Of a stretch of DNA of 64,000 nt, positions 9,446 to 17,677 are shown piece by piece. The translations under genes and the position numbers were made by a program. The number at the start of each line of letters is the position of its first letter. Position 1 is the stretch's first letter. The stretch is from positions 1 through 64,000 of the forward strand of contig NZ_NEGJ01000015.1 in NCBI RefSeq assembly GCF_002135415.1. The letters run 5' to 3'. This DNA is from Acinetobacter sp. ANC 3832. GTDB lineage: Bacteria > Pseudomonadota > Gammaproteobacteria > Pseudomonadales > Moraxellaceae. The notes beneath the pieces were generated by a model. The model did no database searches. It had not been told where the DNA came from and saw only the letters and a list, made by a program, of their open reading frames with translations.

Positions 9446-10087
9446 ATGACTTTACGTTTAGGTGATATCGCACCAGATTTTGAACAAGAATCCAGTGAAG
9501 GGAAAATACATTTTTATGATTTTCTGGGAGATAGTTGGGGTGTTCTATTTTCGCATCCAGCCGATTACACGCCTGTATGCACCACTGAACTTGGATTTAC
9601 AGCAAAACTAAAAGATGAATTTTCAAAACGTCATGTAAAAGCGATTGCACTTTCTGTGGATGATGTTGAATCGCATCAGGGCTGGATTAAAGACATTAAT
9701 GAAACTCAAAACACAACCGTAAATTTCCCAATCCTTGCGGACAAAGACCGTAAAGTATCGACTCTGTATGATTTTATTCATCCCAATGCCAGTGAAACAA
9801 CCACAGTTCGTTCTTTGGTGATTATCGACCCAAATAAAAAAATCCGCTTAATTATTACTTATCCAGCATCTACAGGTCGTAATTTTCATGAAATTTTACG
9901 TGTGATTGACTCTTTACAACTCACTGACAACTATAAAGTCGCAACCCCTGCCAATTGGGAACAAGGACAAGATGTGGTGATTGTTCCATCCATTAAAGAT
10001 GAAGCCGAGCTAAAACAGAGCTTTCCCAAAGGATATACAGCTGTCACACCTTATTTGCGCCTAACGCCTCAACCTGATAAAAATTAA
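9446..10087 (+). CDS. 1-Cys peroxiredoxin (Prx6 / AhpC-TSA family)
   Basis: This 213-residue thiol peroxidase reduces hydrogen and organic peroxides in the cytosol. The active-site block HPADYTPVCTTELG holds the peroxidatic Cys45. No second conserved resolving Cys follows, which with the length and the C-terminal extension (WEQGQDVVIVPS) marks the Prx6 1-Cys class. ATG at 9446 is preferred to the TTG at 9431 because GAGGGAAA sits at proper spacing before it and the protein then begins MTLRLGDIAPDF, as is usual. It is monocistronic, ended by a hairpin at 10147-10171, and divergent from secA. Confidence 0.93.
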   Translation: MTLRLGDIAPDFEQESSEGKIHFYDFLGDSWGVLFSHPADYTPVCTTELGFTAKLKDEFSKRHVKAIALSVDDVESHQGWIKDINETQNTTVNFPILADKDRKVSTLYDFIHPNASETTTVRSLVIIDPNKKIRLIITYPASTGRNFHEILRVIDSLQLTDNYKVATPANWEQGQDVVIVPSIKDEAELKQSFPKGYTAVTPYLRLTPQPDKN

Positions 10088-10146
10088 AAAATATTCGAAA
10101 TAGAATTCCAAATAACAATAAAAAGAGAAGTAAAACATTCTCCATC

Positions 10147-10171
10147 GCCTATCTGTTGATAGGCTTTTTTT
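10147..10171 (+). terminator. intrinsic terminator of the peroxiredoxin gene
   Basis: The perfect stem GCCTATC / GATAGGC with loop TGTT is followed by seven T. Confidence 0.88.
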
Positions 10172-10280
10172 ATGATGGGCTTTTTCATCGTGGACATTTA
10201 CATAATGCTATAAAAAGTGAGTTGGTGTTTTTTACTTTCTAGGTTATAAATCAATCAATTGCCTTTCAGACCAGTACAAC

Positions 10281-11090
10281 ATGATCTACAAAGTTCATCA
10301 TTTACACTGTGGGACAATGTGCCCTGTTTGTGCACCTCTCTTTGGTCAAAAAGGTTTTAAAGCAGATCTTATCTGTCATTGCCTACTCATTGAAACAGAT
10401 AAAGGCTTAGTTTTAGTGGATACAGGCTTGGGTATACAAGACTATCTGCATACAAAAAAACGGCTCGGTATGGCACTGGCACGCTTTGGTGCAATTGTTT
10501 CTGATATGAGTTTATCGGCAATTTCACAAATTCAACAACTAGGTTTTAAACCATCCGATGTTAAACATATTTTAGTGAGTCATTTAGACTTTGATCATGC
10601 AGGTGGTATTTCAGACTTCCCCAATGCCACAATTCATATTTTGTCGAGCGAGTTCAATGCAACTCAATCACTCTCTTTAAAAAACAAATTACGCTATCGT
10701 AAACAACAGTTTAAAGATCATCGTTATTGGAATTTTATTGAACCGATTCAAGGTGAGGCTTGGTTTAATTTTTCAAAAGTACAAGGCTTTAAACTTTTTG
10801 AAGATGAAATTTTAATGATTCCACTACTTGGGCATACAGCAGGTCATTGTGGTATAGCTATTAAGCAACAGGATCAGTGGTTATTATTCTGTGGCGATGC
10901 TTACTACTCACATTTAGAGTTGGATTCAAAGATTAAACTGACAGGTCTTGAAATAACTGAGCGTTTATTTGCTTATGATAATCTACAGCGGATTCAAACA
11001 TTGAAATCCATCCAAACATTGGCACAGACTGAAACTCAAATTGAGATCATCTGCGCACATGATCCTATTGAGCTTCAACGATATCAATAA
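10281..11090 (+). CDS. metallo-beta-lactamase-fold hydrolase, lactonase-like
   Basis: This is a 269-residue hydrolase with the metal-binding motif SHLDFDHAGG (HxDxDH, about residues 100-110), a later His in LLGHTAGHCG, and an Asp in FCGDAYY followed by a C-terminal CAHDP, giving the set of ligands for two zinc ions. No signal peptide is visible, so it should act in the cytosol. The spacing of motifs is like the N-acyl-homoserine-lactone lactonase (AttM/AiiA) branch, but many related enzymes have other substrates, so lactonase activity is only a guess. The next gene starts one base after its stop, suggesting coupled expression with a lipoprotein phosphatase. Confidence 0.82.
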   Translation: MIYKVHHLHCGTMCPVCAPLFGQKGFKADLICHCLLIETDKGLVLVDTGLGIQDYLHTKKRLGMALARFGAIVSDMSLSAISQIQQLGFKPSDVKHILVSHLDFDHAGGISDFPNATIHILSSEFNATQSLSLKNKLRYRKQQFKDHRYWNFIEPIQGEAWFNFSKVQGFKLFEDEILMIPLLGHTAGHCGIAIKQQDQWLLFCGDAYYSHLELDSKIKLTGLEITERLFAYDNLQRIQTLKSIQTLAQTETQIEIICAHDPIELQRYQ

Positions 11091-11091
11091 T

Positions 11092-11724
11092 ATGAAAACA
11101 ACGCTTATTTACTCGTTTCTTTTAAGTTCTATCCTAATGACAGGATGTATGAAAACATCGACCTTGCCACCTGAACAACGTCCAGTAAATTGGGGGCAGA
11201 GCATTGAGCAGCAATACAACTTCTATAAAATTAGTGAAACGGTCTATCGTAGCGAACAACCAGATGCTGAACTAATTCCAGAGTTAAAAAAGAATAAAAT
11301 TAATATTGTGGTCAATTTACGCAGTCGAAATTTAGATAAAACTGTTTTACAAAATCAATCTCTGCAATTGGTGCATATCCCGATCAACACTTGGGCAATT
11401 AATCGCAATGATTTACTTCAAGTCATGCAAACCATCCAAATGGCAAAACAGAACAATCAGCGTGTTTTAATTCATTGCTATCATGGTTCAGATCGAACGG
11501 GAGCGAGTATTGCGATGTATCGCATTATCTTTGAACACTGGAAGGTTGAAGATGCCTTAAATGAAATGAAACATGGTGGATATGGTTTTCATCCGATTTG
11601 GATCAATATTGAAAAATTATTTACGCCTGAAAATATAAAATGGATTCGAGAGCAACTCTCGAATCCATCCCAAAATCATCAAGCTTTAAGCAAGCAGGCT
11701 ATTTCTAACTTAAATCATTTCTAA
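11092..11724 (+). CDS. lipoprotein dual-specificity / tyrosine phosphatase-like protein
   Basis: This is a 210-residue protein with a lipoprotein signal peptide (lipobox LMTGC, Cys near residue 15) and a cysteine-phosphatase fold. The P-loop reads LIHCYHGSDRTGAS, a full HCxxGxxRT signature with catalytic Cys and Arg, and the upstream NLRSRNLDK block is typical of the dual-specificity group. It should therefore hydrolyse phosphate esters, possibly phosphotyrosine or a small phosphate compound, on the periplasmic side of a membrane. ATG at 11092 is preferred over the upstream TTG because only this start gives a signal peptide. It follows the metallohydrolase gene by one base. The physiological substrate cannot be read from the sequence. 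Confidence 0.85.
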   Translation: MKTTLIYSFLLSSILMTGCMKTSTLPPEQRPVNWGQSIEQQYNFYKISETVYRSEQPDAELIPELKKNKINIVVNLRSRNLDKTVLQNQSLQLVHIPINTWAINRNDLLQVMQTIQMAKQNNQRVLIHCYHGSDRTGASIAMYRIIFEHWKVEDALNEMKHGGYGFHPIWINIEKLFTPENIKWIREQLSNPSQNHQALSKQAISNLNHF

Positions 11725-11757
11725 CGTTAATCATATACGACTTAACTGATTAACGTT
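11723..11757. repeat. perfect inverted repeat spanning two convergent stop codons
   Basis: AACGTTAATCA (11723-11733) and its exact complement TGATTAACGTT (11747-11757) enclose 13 bases. The stop codons of the phosphatase gene (plus strand) and the SPOR gene (minus strand) both lie inside the arms. There is no T-run, so this is not a classical terminator; it may still end transcripts or protect 3' ends on both strands. Confidence 0.6.
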
Positions 11758-12778
11758 GATCAAGTGGAACCCACTCAATAACCCAAGCCGACTTCATTCC
11801 TAAGCTTGAATCAGCATTGATCTTTTTACGTGTTGAATCTGCTGTATCACGGTCTTTCGATGGTCCAACCATAATCCGCACACCTTTAGAAGTTGGGCTT
11901 TTAGTGACTTTGTAGCCTTTTGCTCGAAGTTTCGCAGCAACAGCATCTGCATTGGCTTCATTCGCAGCCAGTGCAACCTGAACCATCCATTGCTTACTGT
12001 CATCACCCTCTTCAAGTAATGCTCGTGCTTTTTCAGTTTCAGCCTTTTTCTTTGCCTCTTCTTTGGCTTTAAGCTTTTTCTCTTCAGCTGCTTTTTTCTC
12101 AGCTTCAGCTTTTTTCTTCTCTGCCTTTTCTGCTTTATCCGCTTCTTCAGCTTCCACTTTTTTCTTCGCATCTTCTTGAGCTTTACGTTTCTTTTCTTCT
12201 GCAGCTTGTTTATCCGCTTCAGCCGATTGACGTTTTTGCTCCGCTAACTTCTTTTCAGCCTCTGCTTTCTGTACTTGCTTTTGTTGCTCTAATTTCTGTT
12301 GCTGTGCTTGCTTTTGTTGATCTAATTTCTTCTGATCTGCAGCTTTGTCTTGCGCCTTAGTTTTGTCATCTTGTACTAATTCAGGTGGAATATTATCTGA
12401 ACTTTCTTGAGCTGCATTACGGCGTGCGTTCTGAGCCGCATATTCTTCTGCTGCTTTACGGGCAGCATCGGCTTCTGCCTGTTGTTGCATACGTAAAAAA
12501 TCTGCCGCCTTGGCTTCTTGCTCAGCCACTGCTTTTTCACGTGAACGTTTTTGTTCTTCAAGCAAACGTTTTTCAGTTGCAACATCCACCGTTAAAGGCT
12601 GTAATTGAACAGCTTCGCCTGTTGATGGCATTTTACCTTTTTGCTGTACTTGCTCTGTAGGGGCTGTTTCAACTTGGTTTTGATGTATTTCTTCTTTGCC
12701 TTTTAGAAGCAATGCAGCCAATAAAACACCACCACTTAAGAGAACAACACCACCCATCCAACGTTGCTTGTTATTCAT
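11750..12778 (-). CDS. SPOR-domain membrane protein (DedD-like)
   Basis: This 342-residue protein has a short cytoplasmic N-terminus, one transmembrane helix at about residues 7-25, a long periplasmic Lys/Glu/Ala/Gln-rich stretch (about 85-255) predicted to be an extended or coiled helix, and a C-terminal SPOR domain (from about 263: QWMVQVALAANEAN to WVIEWVPL). SPOR domains bind denuded peptidoglycan at the division septum. It is the last gene of trpA-accD-folC-SPOR; folC-dedD adjacency is common in gammaproteobacteria. ATG at 12778 overlaps the folC stop as ATGA and has AGAAG seven bases upstream; ATG at 12784 is an alternative. Confidence 0.85.
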   Translation of the reverse strand: MNNKQRWMGGVVLLSGGVLLAALLLKGKEEIHQNQVETAPTEQVQQKGKMPSTGEAVQLQPLTVDVATEKRLLEEQKRSREKAVAEQEAKAADFLRMQQQAEADAARKAAEEYAAQNARRNAAQESSDNIPPELVQDDKTKAQDKAADQKKLDQQKQAQQQKLEQQKQVQKAEAEKKLAEQKRQSAEADKQAAEEKKRKAQEDAKKKVEAEEADKAEKAEKKKAEAEKKAAEEKKLKAKEEAKKKAETEKARALLEEGDDSKQWMVQVALAANEANADAVAAKLRAKGYKVTKSPTSKGVRIMVGPSKDRDTADSTRKKINADSSLGMKSAWVIEWVPLDQR

Positions 12779-14061
12779 CGACATTCTTCTAAGTACTCCC
12801 AGACCGCTTCTAAGGTATGAAACGAACCACACACCAAAATCAGCTGATTATTATTTGTTTCTTCAAGCGCTGATTGAAATGCTGCTTGTACACTTTCAAA
12901 CTGTTGCACTGTTTCACCTTGTAAGGCAGATTGTAGCTGTTGTATCTCTGCTGCACGGGGTACAGTAAGTGGTGCTATTTTCCACGTTAACACTGTGTTT
13001 TTCAATAAATTGACCACTGAATTGATGTCTTTATCTGCCAACATTGAGAATATAGCAACTATTTCTGTGTACTGTGTATTGTATTCTAAAAATTTTCGCA
13101 ATTGATTTAACAAAAATTCTACACCGTGCGGATTATGCCCCGCATCGAAAATTACGGTTTTATCTGTGATTTTTCGGACTTCAAAGCGACCTTGTAGTTT
13201 TGCAGACTGAATTCCTTGTACAATTGCTTGTTGCGATACCTTTAAACCACTGATCAAAATGGCAGCAACAGCAGTCGAAATATTTTCTAAGGCTAATGTC
13301 CCCAAAGGCAATTTTAACGTGGTGCCTGAACTGGCAAAATTCCAACTTTCGCCATCACCTGCATCTGTATAAAAATAATCATGATTTACAGCATAAAGAG
13401 AAGCTTGGCATTCTGTTGCTTTATCTTGGATCGCTTGTGGTAAATCTTGCAGGCCACCAAAAACTACTGGAATATTCGGACGAATAATCCCTGCTTTTTC
13501 AAATGCAATTTTTTCAATGGTATCGCCGAGCCAATCAGTATGATCTAAACCAATATTGGTAATTACGGCGACATCGGGAGCAATCACATTCACAACATCT
13601 AAACGACCGCCTAAACCAACCTCTAAAACCCAAACTTCACATGCTGATTGTTTAAAAATTACAAAAGCAGCCAGTGTCGTTGCCTCAAAAAAAGACAAAG
13701 ATAAATCACATGCACGGCGTGCCTGATCAACTTGCACAAAAGCATCAACCAAACATTGGTCATCAACTTCAATACCTGCAAGTTTGACCCGCTCATTAAA
13801 TTTATAAATATGTGGTGATTGATACAGTCCAACTGTATACCCTTGTGCATTTAAAATGGCAGCAAGTGTGGTCGTGGTTGAGCCTTTACCATTAGTTCCT
13901 GCAACCGTAAACACTTTGGCATTAAGTTGAGTAACACCTAACTTTTCAGCCACAGGAATGACTCGTTCTAAGCCAAGATCAATCCCTGTAACGTGAACAT
14001 GGCTCCAATAATCGAGCCATGTTTGTAAATCATCAGTGTCTAGTGGTGCAGTGTGGTTCAA
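12775..14061 (-). CDS. folC: bifunctional folylpolyglutamate synthase / dihydrofolate synthase
   Basis: This 428-residue cytosolic ligase adds glutamate to dihydropteroate and then to folates, using ATP. The Mur-ligase-type P-loop is GTNGKGSTTTTL (about residue 54). Other family blocks are SPHIYKFNERVKL, the VLEVGLGGRLDVVNV segment, ITNIGLDHTDWLG and the C-terminal domain start FDAGHNPHG. It overlaps accD upstream and the SPOR gene downstream by four bases each (ATGA junctions), so the three are translationally coupled. Confidence 0.96.
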   Translation of the reverse strand: MNHTAPLDTDDLQTWLDYWSHVHVTGIDLGLERVIPVAEKLGVTQLNAKVFTVAGTNGKGSTTTTLAAILNAQGYTVGLYQSPHIYKFNERVKLAGIEVDDQCLVDAFVQVDQARRACDLSLSFFEATTLAAFVIFKQSACEVWVLEVGLGGRLDVVNVIAPDVAVITNIGLDHTDWLGDTIEKIAFEKAGIIRPNIPVVFGGLQDLPQAIQDKATECQASLYAVNHDYFYTDAGDGESWNFASSGTTLKLPLGTLALENISTAVAAILISGLKVSQQAIVQGIQSAKLQGRFEVRKITDKTVIFDAGHNPHGVEFLLNQLRKFLEYNTQYTEIVAIFSMLADKDINSVVNLLKNTVLTWKIAPLTVPRAAEIQQLQSALQGETVQQFESVQAAFQSALEETNNNQLILVCGSFHTLEAVWEYLEECR

Positions 14062-14954
14062 GGCAAATTCATCAACTTAGCTACAATGCGATATACAGTA
14101 TCACGTAATGCATGACGATGAACAATTTGGTCGATTACACCATGATCAAGCAAGTATTCTGCACGTTGGAATGGTTCTTCCAATTTTTCACGTACTGTTT
14201 GCTCAATGACACGTTTACCAGCAAAACCAATCATCGCTTTAGGCTCTGCAATATGCACATCACCTAACATCGCTAAAGATGCTGTTACACCGCCATAGAC
14301 TGGATGCGTTAATACCACGATATATGGCAGATGGGCATCTTTCACTTTTTGAATAGCCGCTGCAGTACGTGCCATTTGCATCAAAGACAACATGCCTTCT
14401 TGCATACGCGCGCCACCTGAAGCCGCAAAACAAACCAAAGGTTGCTTTAACGCAATCGCTTTTTCAGCAGCTTGCACAAATCGATCACCCACCACTGTAC
14501 CCATCGATCCAGCCATGAAATCAAATTCAAAGGCACAAGCAACTAAAGGAATTCCTTTCAGTGCACCTTGCATCACTACGAGTGCTTCAGTCTCACCCGT
14601 TTTTTCCTGTGCTTCTTTGATACGCTCAGGATAAGGACGACTGTCGACAAAATGTAGTGGATCTTTAGCAACAAATTCTTGACCGAGTTCATGTTGTACC
14701 TGATCGAAAAACCAATTTAAACGATCACGCGCTTTCATTTTCAAATGTTCATCGCATTGCGGACAAACATAAGCATTGAAAGACATTGCAGTACGAGTCA
14801 CTAAAGCATGACATTCAGGGCACTCAATCGTTGGCTCTGTAAATGTTGCCTTGAGTGTCTGTTGTTGATCTGGCATATGAATGCCAGGTACAGAACGATC
14901 TGTCCACGGCGTCGTTGCACTTAGGATTTTCCCTGATTTTACTTCTTGATTCAT
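14058..14954 (-). CDS. accD: acetyl-CoA carboxylase carboxyltransferase subunit beta
   Basis: This 298-residue subunit, with AccA, transfers carboxyl from biotin to acetyl-CoA, the first committed step of fatty acid synthesis. A four-cysteine zinc ribbon lies at about residues 39-61 (CPECHAL and CPQCDEHL). The carboxylase blocks FAASGGARMQEG and VLTHPVYGGVTAS follow. Its start overlaps the trpA stop and its stop overlaps the folC start by four bases, placing a lipid, a tryptophan and a folate gene in one unit. Confidence 0.97.
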   Translation of the reverse strand: MNQEVKSGKILSATTPWTDRSVPGIHMPDQQQTLKATFTEPTIECPECHALVTRTAMSFNAYVCPQCDEHLKMKARDRLNWFFDQVQHELGQEFVAKDPLHFVDSRPYPERIKEAQEKTGETEALVVMQGALKGIPLVACAFEFDFMAGSMGTVVGDRFVQAAEKAIALKQPLVCFAASGGARMQEGMLSLMQMARTAAAIQKVKDAHLPYIVVLTHPVYGGVTASLAMLGDVHIAEPKAMIGFAGKRVIEQTVREKLEEPFQRAEYLLDHGVIDQIVHRHALRDTVYRIVAKLMNLP

Positions 14955-15754
14955 ACTAACTCATCGAGCGCTGCTCGAAGCTCCTTGACTTTATTCACTG
15001 CCTGCTCGACAGCTTGTTCTGGCGCTAAGTTTGCAAAAGGTTTTACAAACGCACTTCCGACAATTACAGCATCTGCAACACTACCGACTGCTTTTGCTGA
15101 AGCCGCGTCACTAATCCCGAAACCAACGCCCACAGGAATATCTGTGTATTGTTTGATTTTCTGAATGCGTTGCGCAACTTCTGTGGTATCCAATGTCGCA
15201 GCACCGGTTACGCCTTTCAGTGAAACATAGTAAATAAAGCCACTGGCTTGTTTCACAACATGTTGAATACGGTCATCTGTAGAGGTTGGTGCAAGCAAAA
15301 AGATCTGATCCATTCCATATTTCTGGAGAACCACATCTAAATCTTTTGCTTCTTCGGGTGGTAAATCCACCAAAAGAATGCCGTCTACACCTGATTCATT
15401 CGCAATAGATACAAAACGCTCATAACCAATCACTTCAACAGGATTGAGATATCCCATCAATACGACTGGGGTTTCTGTATCTTTTTGGCGGAACTCTTTC
15501 ACCATATTCAACGCATCAAGCGTATTGGTACCCGCAGCCAAAGCACGTTCTGCAGCAAGTGCAATCACAGGGCCATCAGCCATTGGGTCAGAAAAAGGCA
15601 ATCCAAGTTCAATGACATCTACACCCGCCTCAACCATTTGATGTAACAATGGTACCGTTACTTGCGGTTGAGGATCACCTGCCATGACATAAGAAACCAA
15701 TGCCTTACGCTGTTGGGATTTAAGCTGTGCAAAACGAGTGGCTAAACGTGACAT
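14951..15754 (-). CDS. trpA: tryptophan synthase alpha chain
   Basis: This 267-residue TIM-barrel subunit cleaves indole-3-glycerol phosphate and channels indole to TrpB. The acid-base Glu and Asp lie in ELGLPFSDPMADGP (about residues 50-63). The phosphate loop is seen in GVGFGISDA and ADAVIVGSAFV. trpB is not adjacent in this window: upstream is a 432-base gap and then a divergent transporter. It heads the operon trpA-accD-folC-SPOR, so this operon's promoter should lie in 15755-16186. Confidence 0.96.
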   Translation of the reverse strand: MSRLATRFAQLKSQQRKALVSYVMAGDPQPQVTVPLLHQMVEAGVDVIELGLPFSDPMADGPVIALAAERALAAGTNTLDALNMVKEFRQKDTETPVVLMGYLNPVEVIGYERFVSIANESGVDGILLVDLPPEEAKDLDVVLQKYGMDQIFLLAPTSTDDRIQHVVKQASGFIYYVSLKGVTGAATLDTTEVAQRIQKIKQYTDIPVGVGFGISDAASAKAVGSVADAVIVGSAFVKPFANLAPEQAVEQAVNKVKELRAALDELV

Positions 15755-16186
15755 AGGGATGTACTTTCCTTGGATTGTTTAAACTTGAGGAGTTGGTAAG
15801 GTGCTGTTGAAATCTAATTGGATTGCGATCACATCACAATCGATTAAAATAAACATCAACAGACCCAATGTATAAATACAAGACATTGCATTGTAACGCT
15901 ATTTTTTACTCATTGAATAGAGCTTCGCGTAGCACAATGGTATCTCATAATGACACATATTTTATAGAACAACCCAAGTACACCATTTATCTATATTTTG
16001 TTTTTTTGCACAATGATCAAAGCTTCCTAATTTTGGCTTTTTTGAAAATCATAAGCATTTAGAAAAACTTAAATTAAATAACAAAAATCTTTTAAAAAAA
16101 GCCAATTTAGACATTACATTTAAACTTTTCTGTAATTGCAAAACCTGCTTTATACTATGTAGGCTTACTTATTAATTTCTTTTGTT
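15755..16186. other. divergent intergenic region between trpA and the NhaC-type antiporter
   Basis: This 432-base AT-rich gap must hold the leftward promoter for trpA-accD-folC and the rightward promoter for the antiporter. A TATACT hexamer at 16151-16156 is a plausible -10 for the latter, with a weak -35. A 64-codon open frame at 15868-16062 lacks a ribosome binding site and any recognisable protein feature, so I do not call it a gene. Confidence 0.5.
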
Positions 16187-17521
16187 ATGACCACACAGAC
16201 TTCGGACAAAGTGCAAGCCCGAGCGCTTGCACTATTGCCGCTTATTGTATTTTTAGCCATTTTTTTAGGCAGTGGTATTTACCACTCTCTTCTGGGCACT
16301 GAATTTGCGTTTTATCAGATCAAGGCTCCCGTTGCAGCAATTCCAGCCATTATTCTGGCTGTTCTCCTCTATCGTGGTCAGTTAAACACCGCGATTGATG
16401 AGTTTTTAAAAGGCGCCAGTCATCCCAATTTAATTCTTATGTTTATGGTCTTTATGCTTGCAGGGGCTTTTGCAAGTGTATCCAGTGCCATTGGTAGTGT
16501 AGATGCGACCGTCCAATTTGGATTATCCATTATTCCGCCTACATTTGTGTTACCAATGTTGTTTATCATTGCTGCTTTTATTGCAACAGCAATGGGCACA
16601 TCGATGGGCACCATTGCTGCCTGTGCACCTATCGCCTTCGGCTTTGCCCAAGCGACTGACATAGAAACAGTTTATGCGATTGGTGCAGTGGTCGGCGGTG
16701 CAATGTTTGGTGACAATTTATCGATGATTTCGGACACCACCATTGCAGCAACACGTAGCTTAAATGTTGAACTTCGAGATAAATTTAGAGTCAATGTATG
16801 GGTCGCAGTGCCCGCAGCAGTTGTCACGATCATGATGTATATGTCGATGAATCATAATGCTCAAGCCATTGAATACAAAACATATGACTTATGGTTAATT
16901 CTGCCTTATCTTGCTGTGTTCTTTCTGGCATTTACCCGTTTACATGTCTTAGCGGTACTCACACTCGGTATTGTTTTATCAGGTCTAATGGGACTCCTTG
17001 AACATGCTGATTTTGGCTTATTAAAACTGAACAATGCAATCTATGATGGTTTTGTTGGAATGTTTGAAGTGGCTTTACTGTCTATGTTTTTAGGCGGTTT
17101 ATCTGCCTTGATGCAAAAAGAAGGCGGTTTAGAGTGGCTCATTCAACGTATTTATAGTGTGACACGCTTATTCAAAGTTGGTACGCAGCGTGCAGGTGAA
17201 ATTGGCATTAGCTTCTTAGTGGTTTTTTCGAATATCTTTGTGGCAAATAATACCGTTGCGATTATTTTATCGGGTGATATGGCACGTGAAGTTGCCAAAG
17301 AATATGGTGTTGAACCTAAACGTGCAGCCGCATTGATGGATATCTTTTCATGTGTGGTACAAGGCTTAATTCCTTACGGTGCACAATTACTTTTAGCCTG
17401 TTCCATTGCAAAAATGTCACCTGTCGAGCTAATTGGCAATGTCTATTATTGTTGGGTTTTGGCAATTTTTGCAGTGTTATCAATTATTTTTCGTTATCCG
17501 AGATTAAGAGCGACTGCTTAA
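16187..17521 (+). CDS. NhaC-family Na+/H+ antiporter
   Basis: This is a 444-residue inner-membrane protein with about eleven to twelve hydrophobic helices. The block MGTSMGTIAACAPIAFGFA, then GAVVGGAMFGDNLSMISDTT, and near the C-terminus a second set (VVFSNIFVANNTVAIILSGD, QGLIPYGAQLL) are characteristic of the NhaC superfamily. Members exchange protons for sodium or carry organic solutes such as amino acids or malate/lactate, so the exact substrate is uncertain. It is monocistronic, with a strong terminator 30 bases downstream. Confidence 0.85.
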   Translation: MTTQTSDKVQARALALLPLIVFLAIFLGSGIYHSLLGTEFAFYQIKAPVAAIPAIILAVLLYRGQLNTAIDEFLKGASHPNLILMFMVFMLAGAFASVSSAIGSVDATVQFGLSIIPPTFVLPMLFIIAAFIATAMGTSMGTIAACAPIAFGFAQATDIETVYAIGAVVGGAMFGDNLSMISDTTIAATRSLNVELRDKFRVNVWVAVPAAVVTIMMYMSMNHNAQAIEYKTYDLWLILPYLAVFFLAFTRLHVLAVLTLGIVLSGLMGLLEHADFGLLKLNNAIYDGFVGMFEVALLSMFLGGLSALMQKEGGLEWLIQRIYSVTRLFKVGTQRAGEIGISFLVVFSNIFVANNTVAIILSGDMAREVAKEYGVEPKRAAALMDIFSCVVQGLIPYGAQLLLACSIAKMSPVELIGNVYYCWVLAIFAVLSIIFRYPRLRATA

Positions 17522-17548
17522 AGTTATAGAAATTTTTATTCAAAAATA

Positions 17549-17579
17549 AAAAAGGCGAGTGCATCACTCGCCTTTTTTA
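17549..17579 (+). terminator. intrinsic terminator of the NhaC-type gene
   Basis: A perfect 11-bp stem, AAAGGCGAGTG / CACTCGCCTTT, with loop CAT is followed by further T. Confidence 0.9.
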
Positions 17580-17677
17580 TGGCTTTTAACCTTATATTTT
17601 TCACACTATAAAAATTAAATAAATATTTTATCTACAAGATTGTTCGCTCTTATATCAGATATTAAAAGTACTCTCAT

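Noticed and set aside
11800..12171. 123-codon frame encoding a Lys/Arg-rich protein
   Set aside because: It is a second frame of the Lys/Glu-rich repeat DNA of the SPOR protein; composition comes from that bias.
15868..16062. 64-codon frame in the trpA/antiporter gap
   Set aside because: No ribosome binding site, and composition resembles translated AT-rich intergenic DNA.
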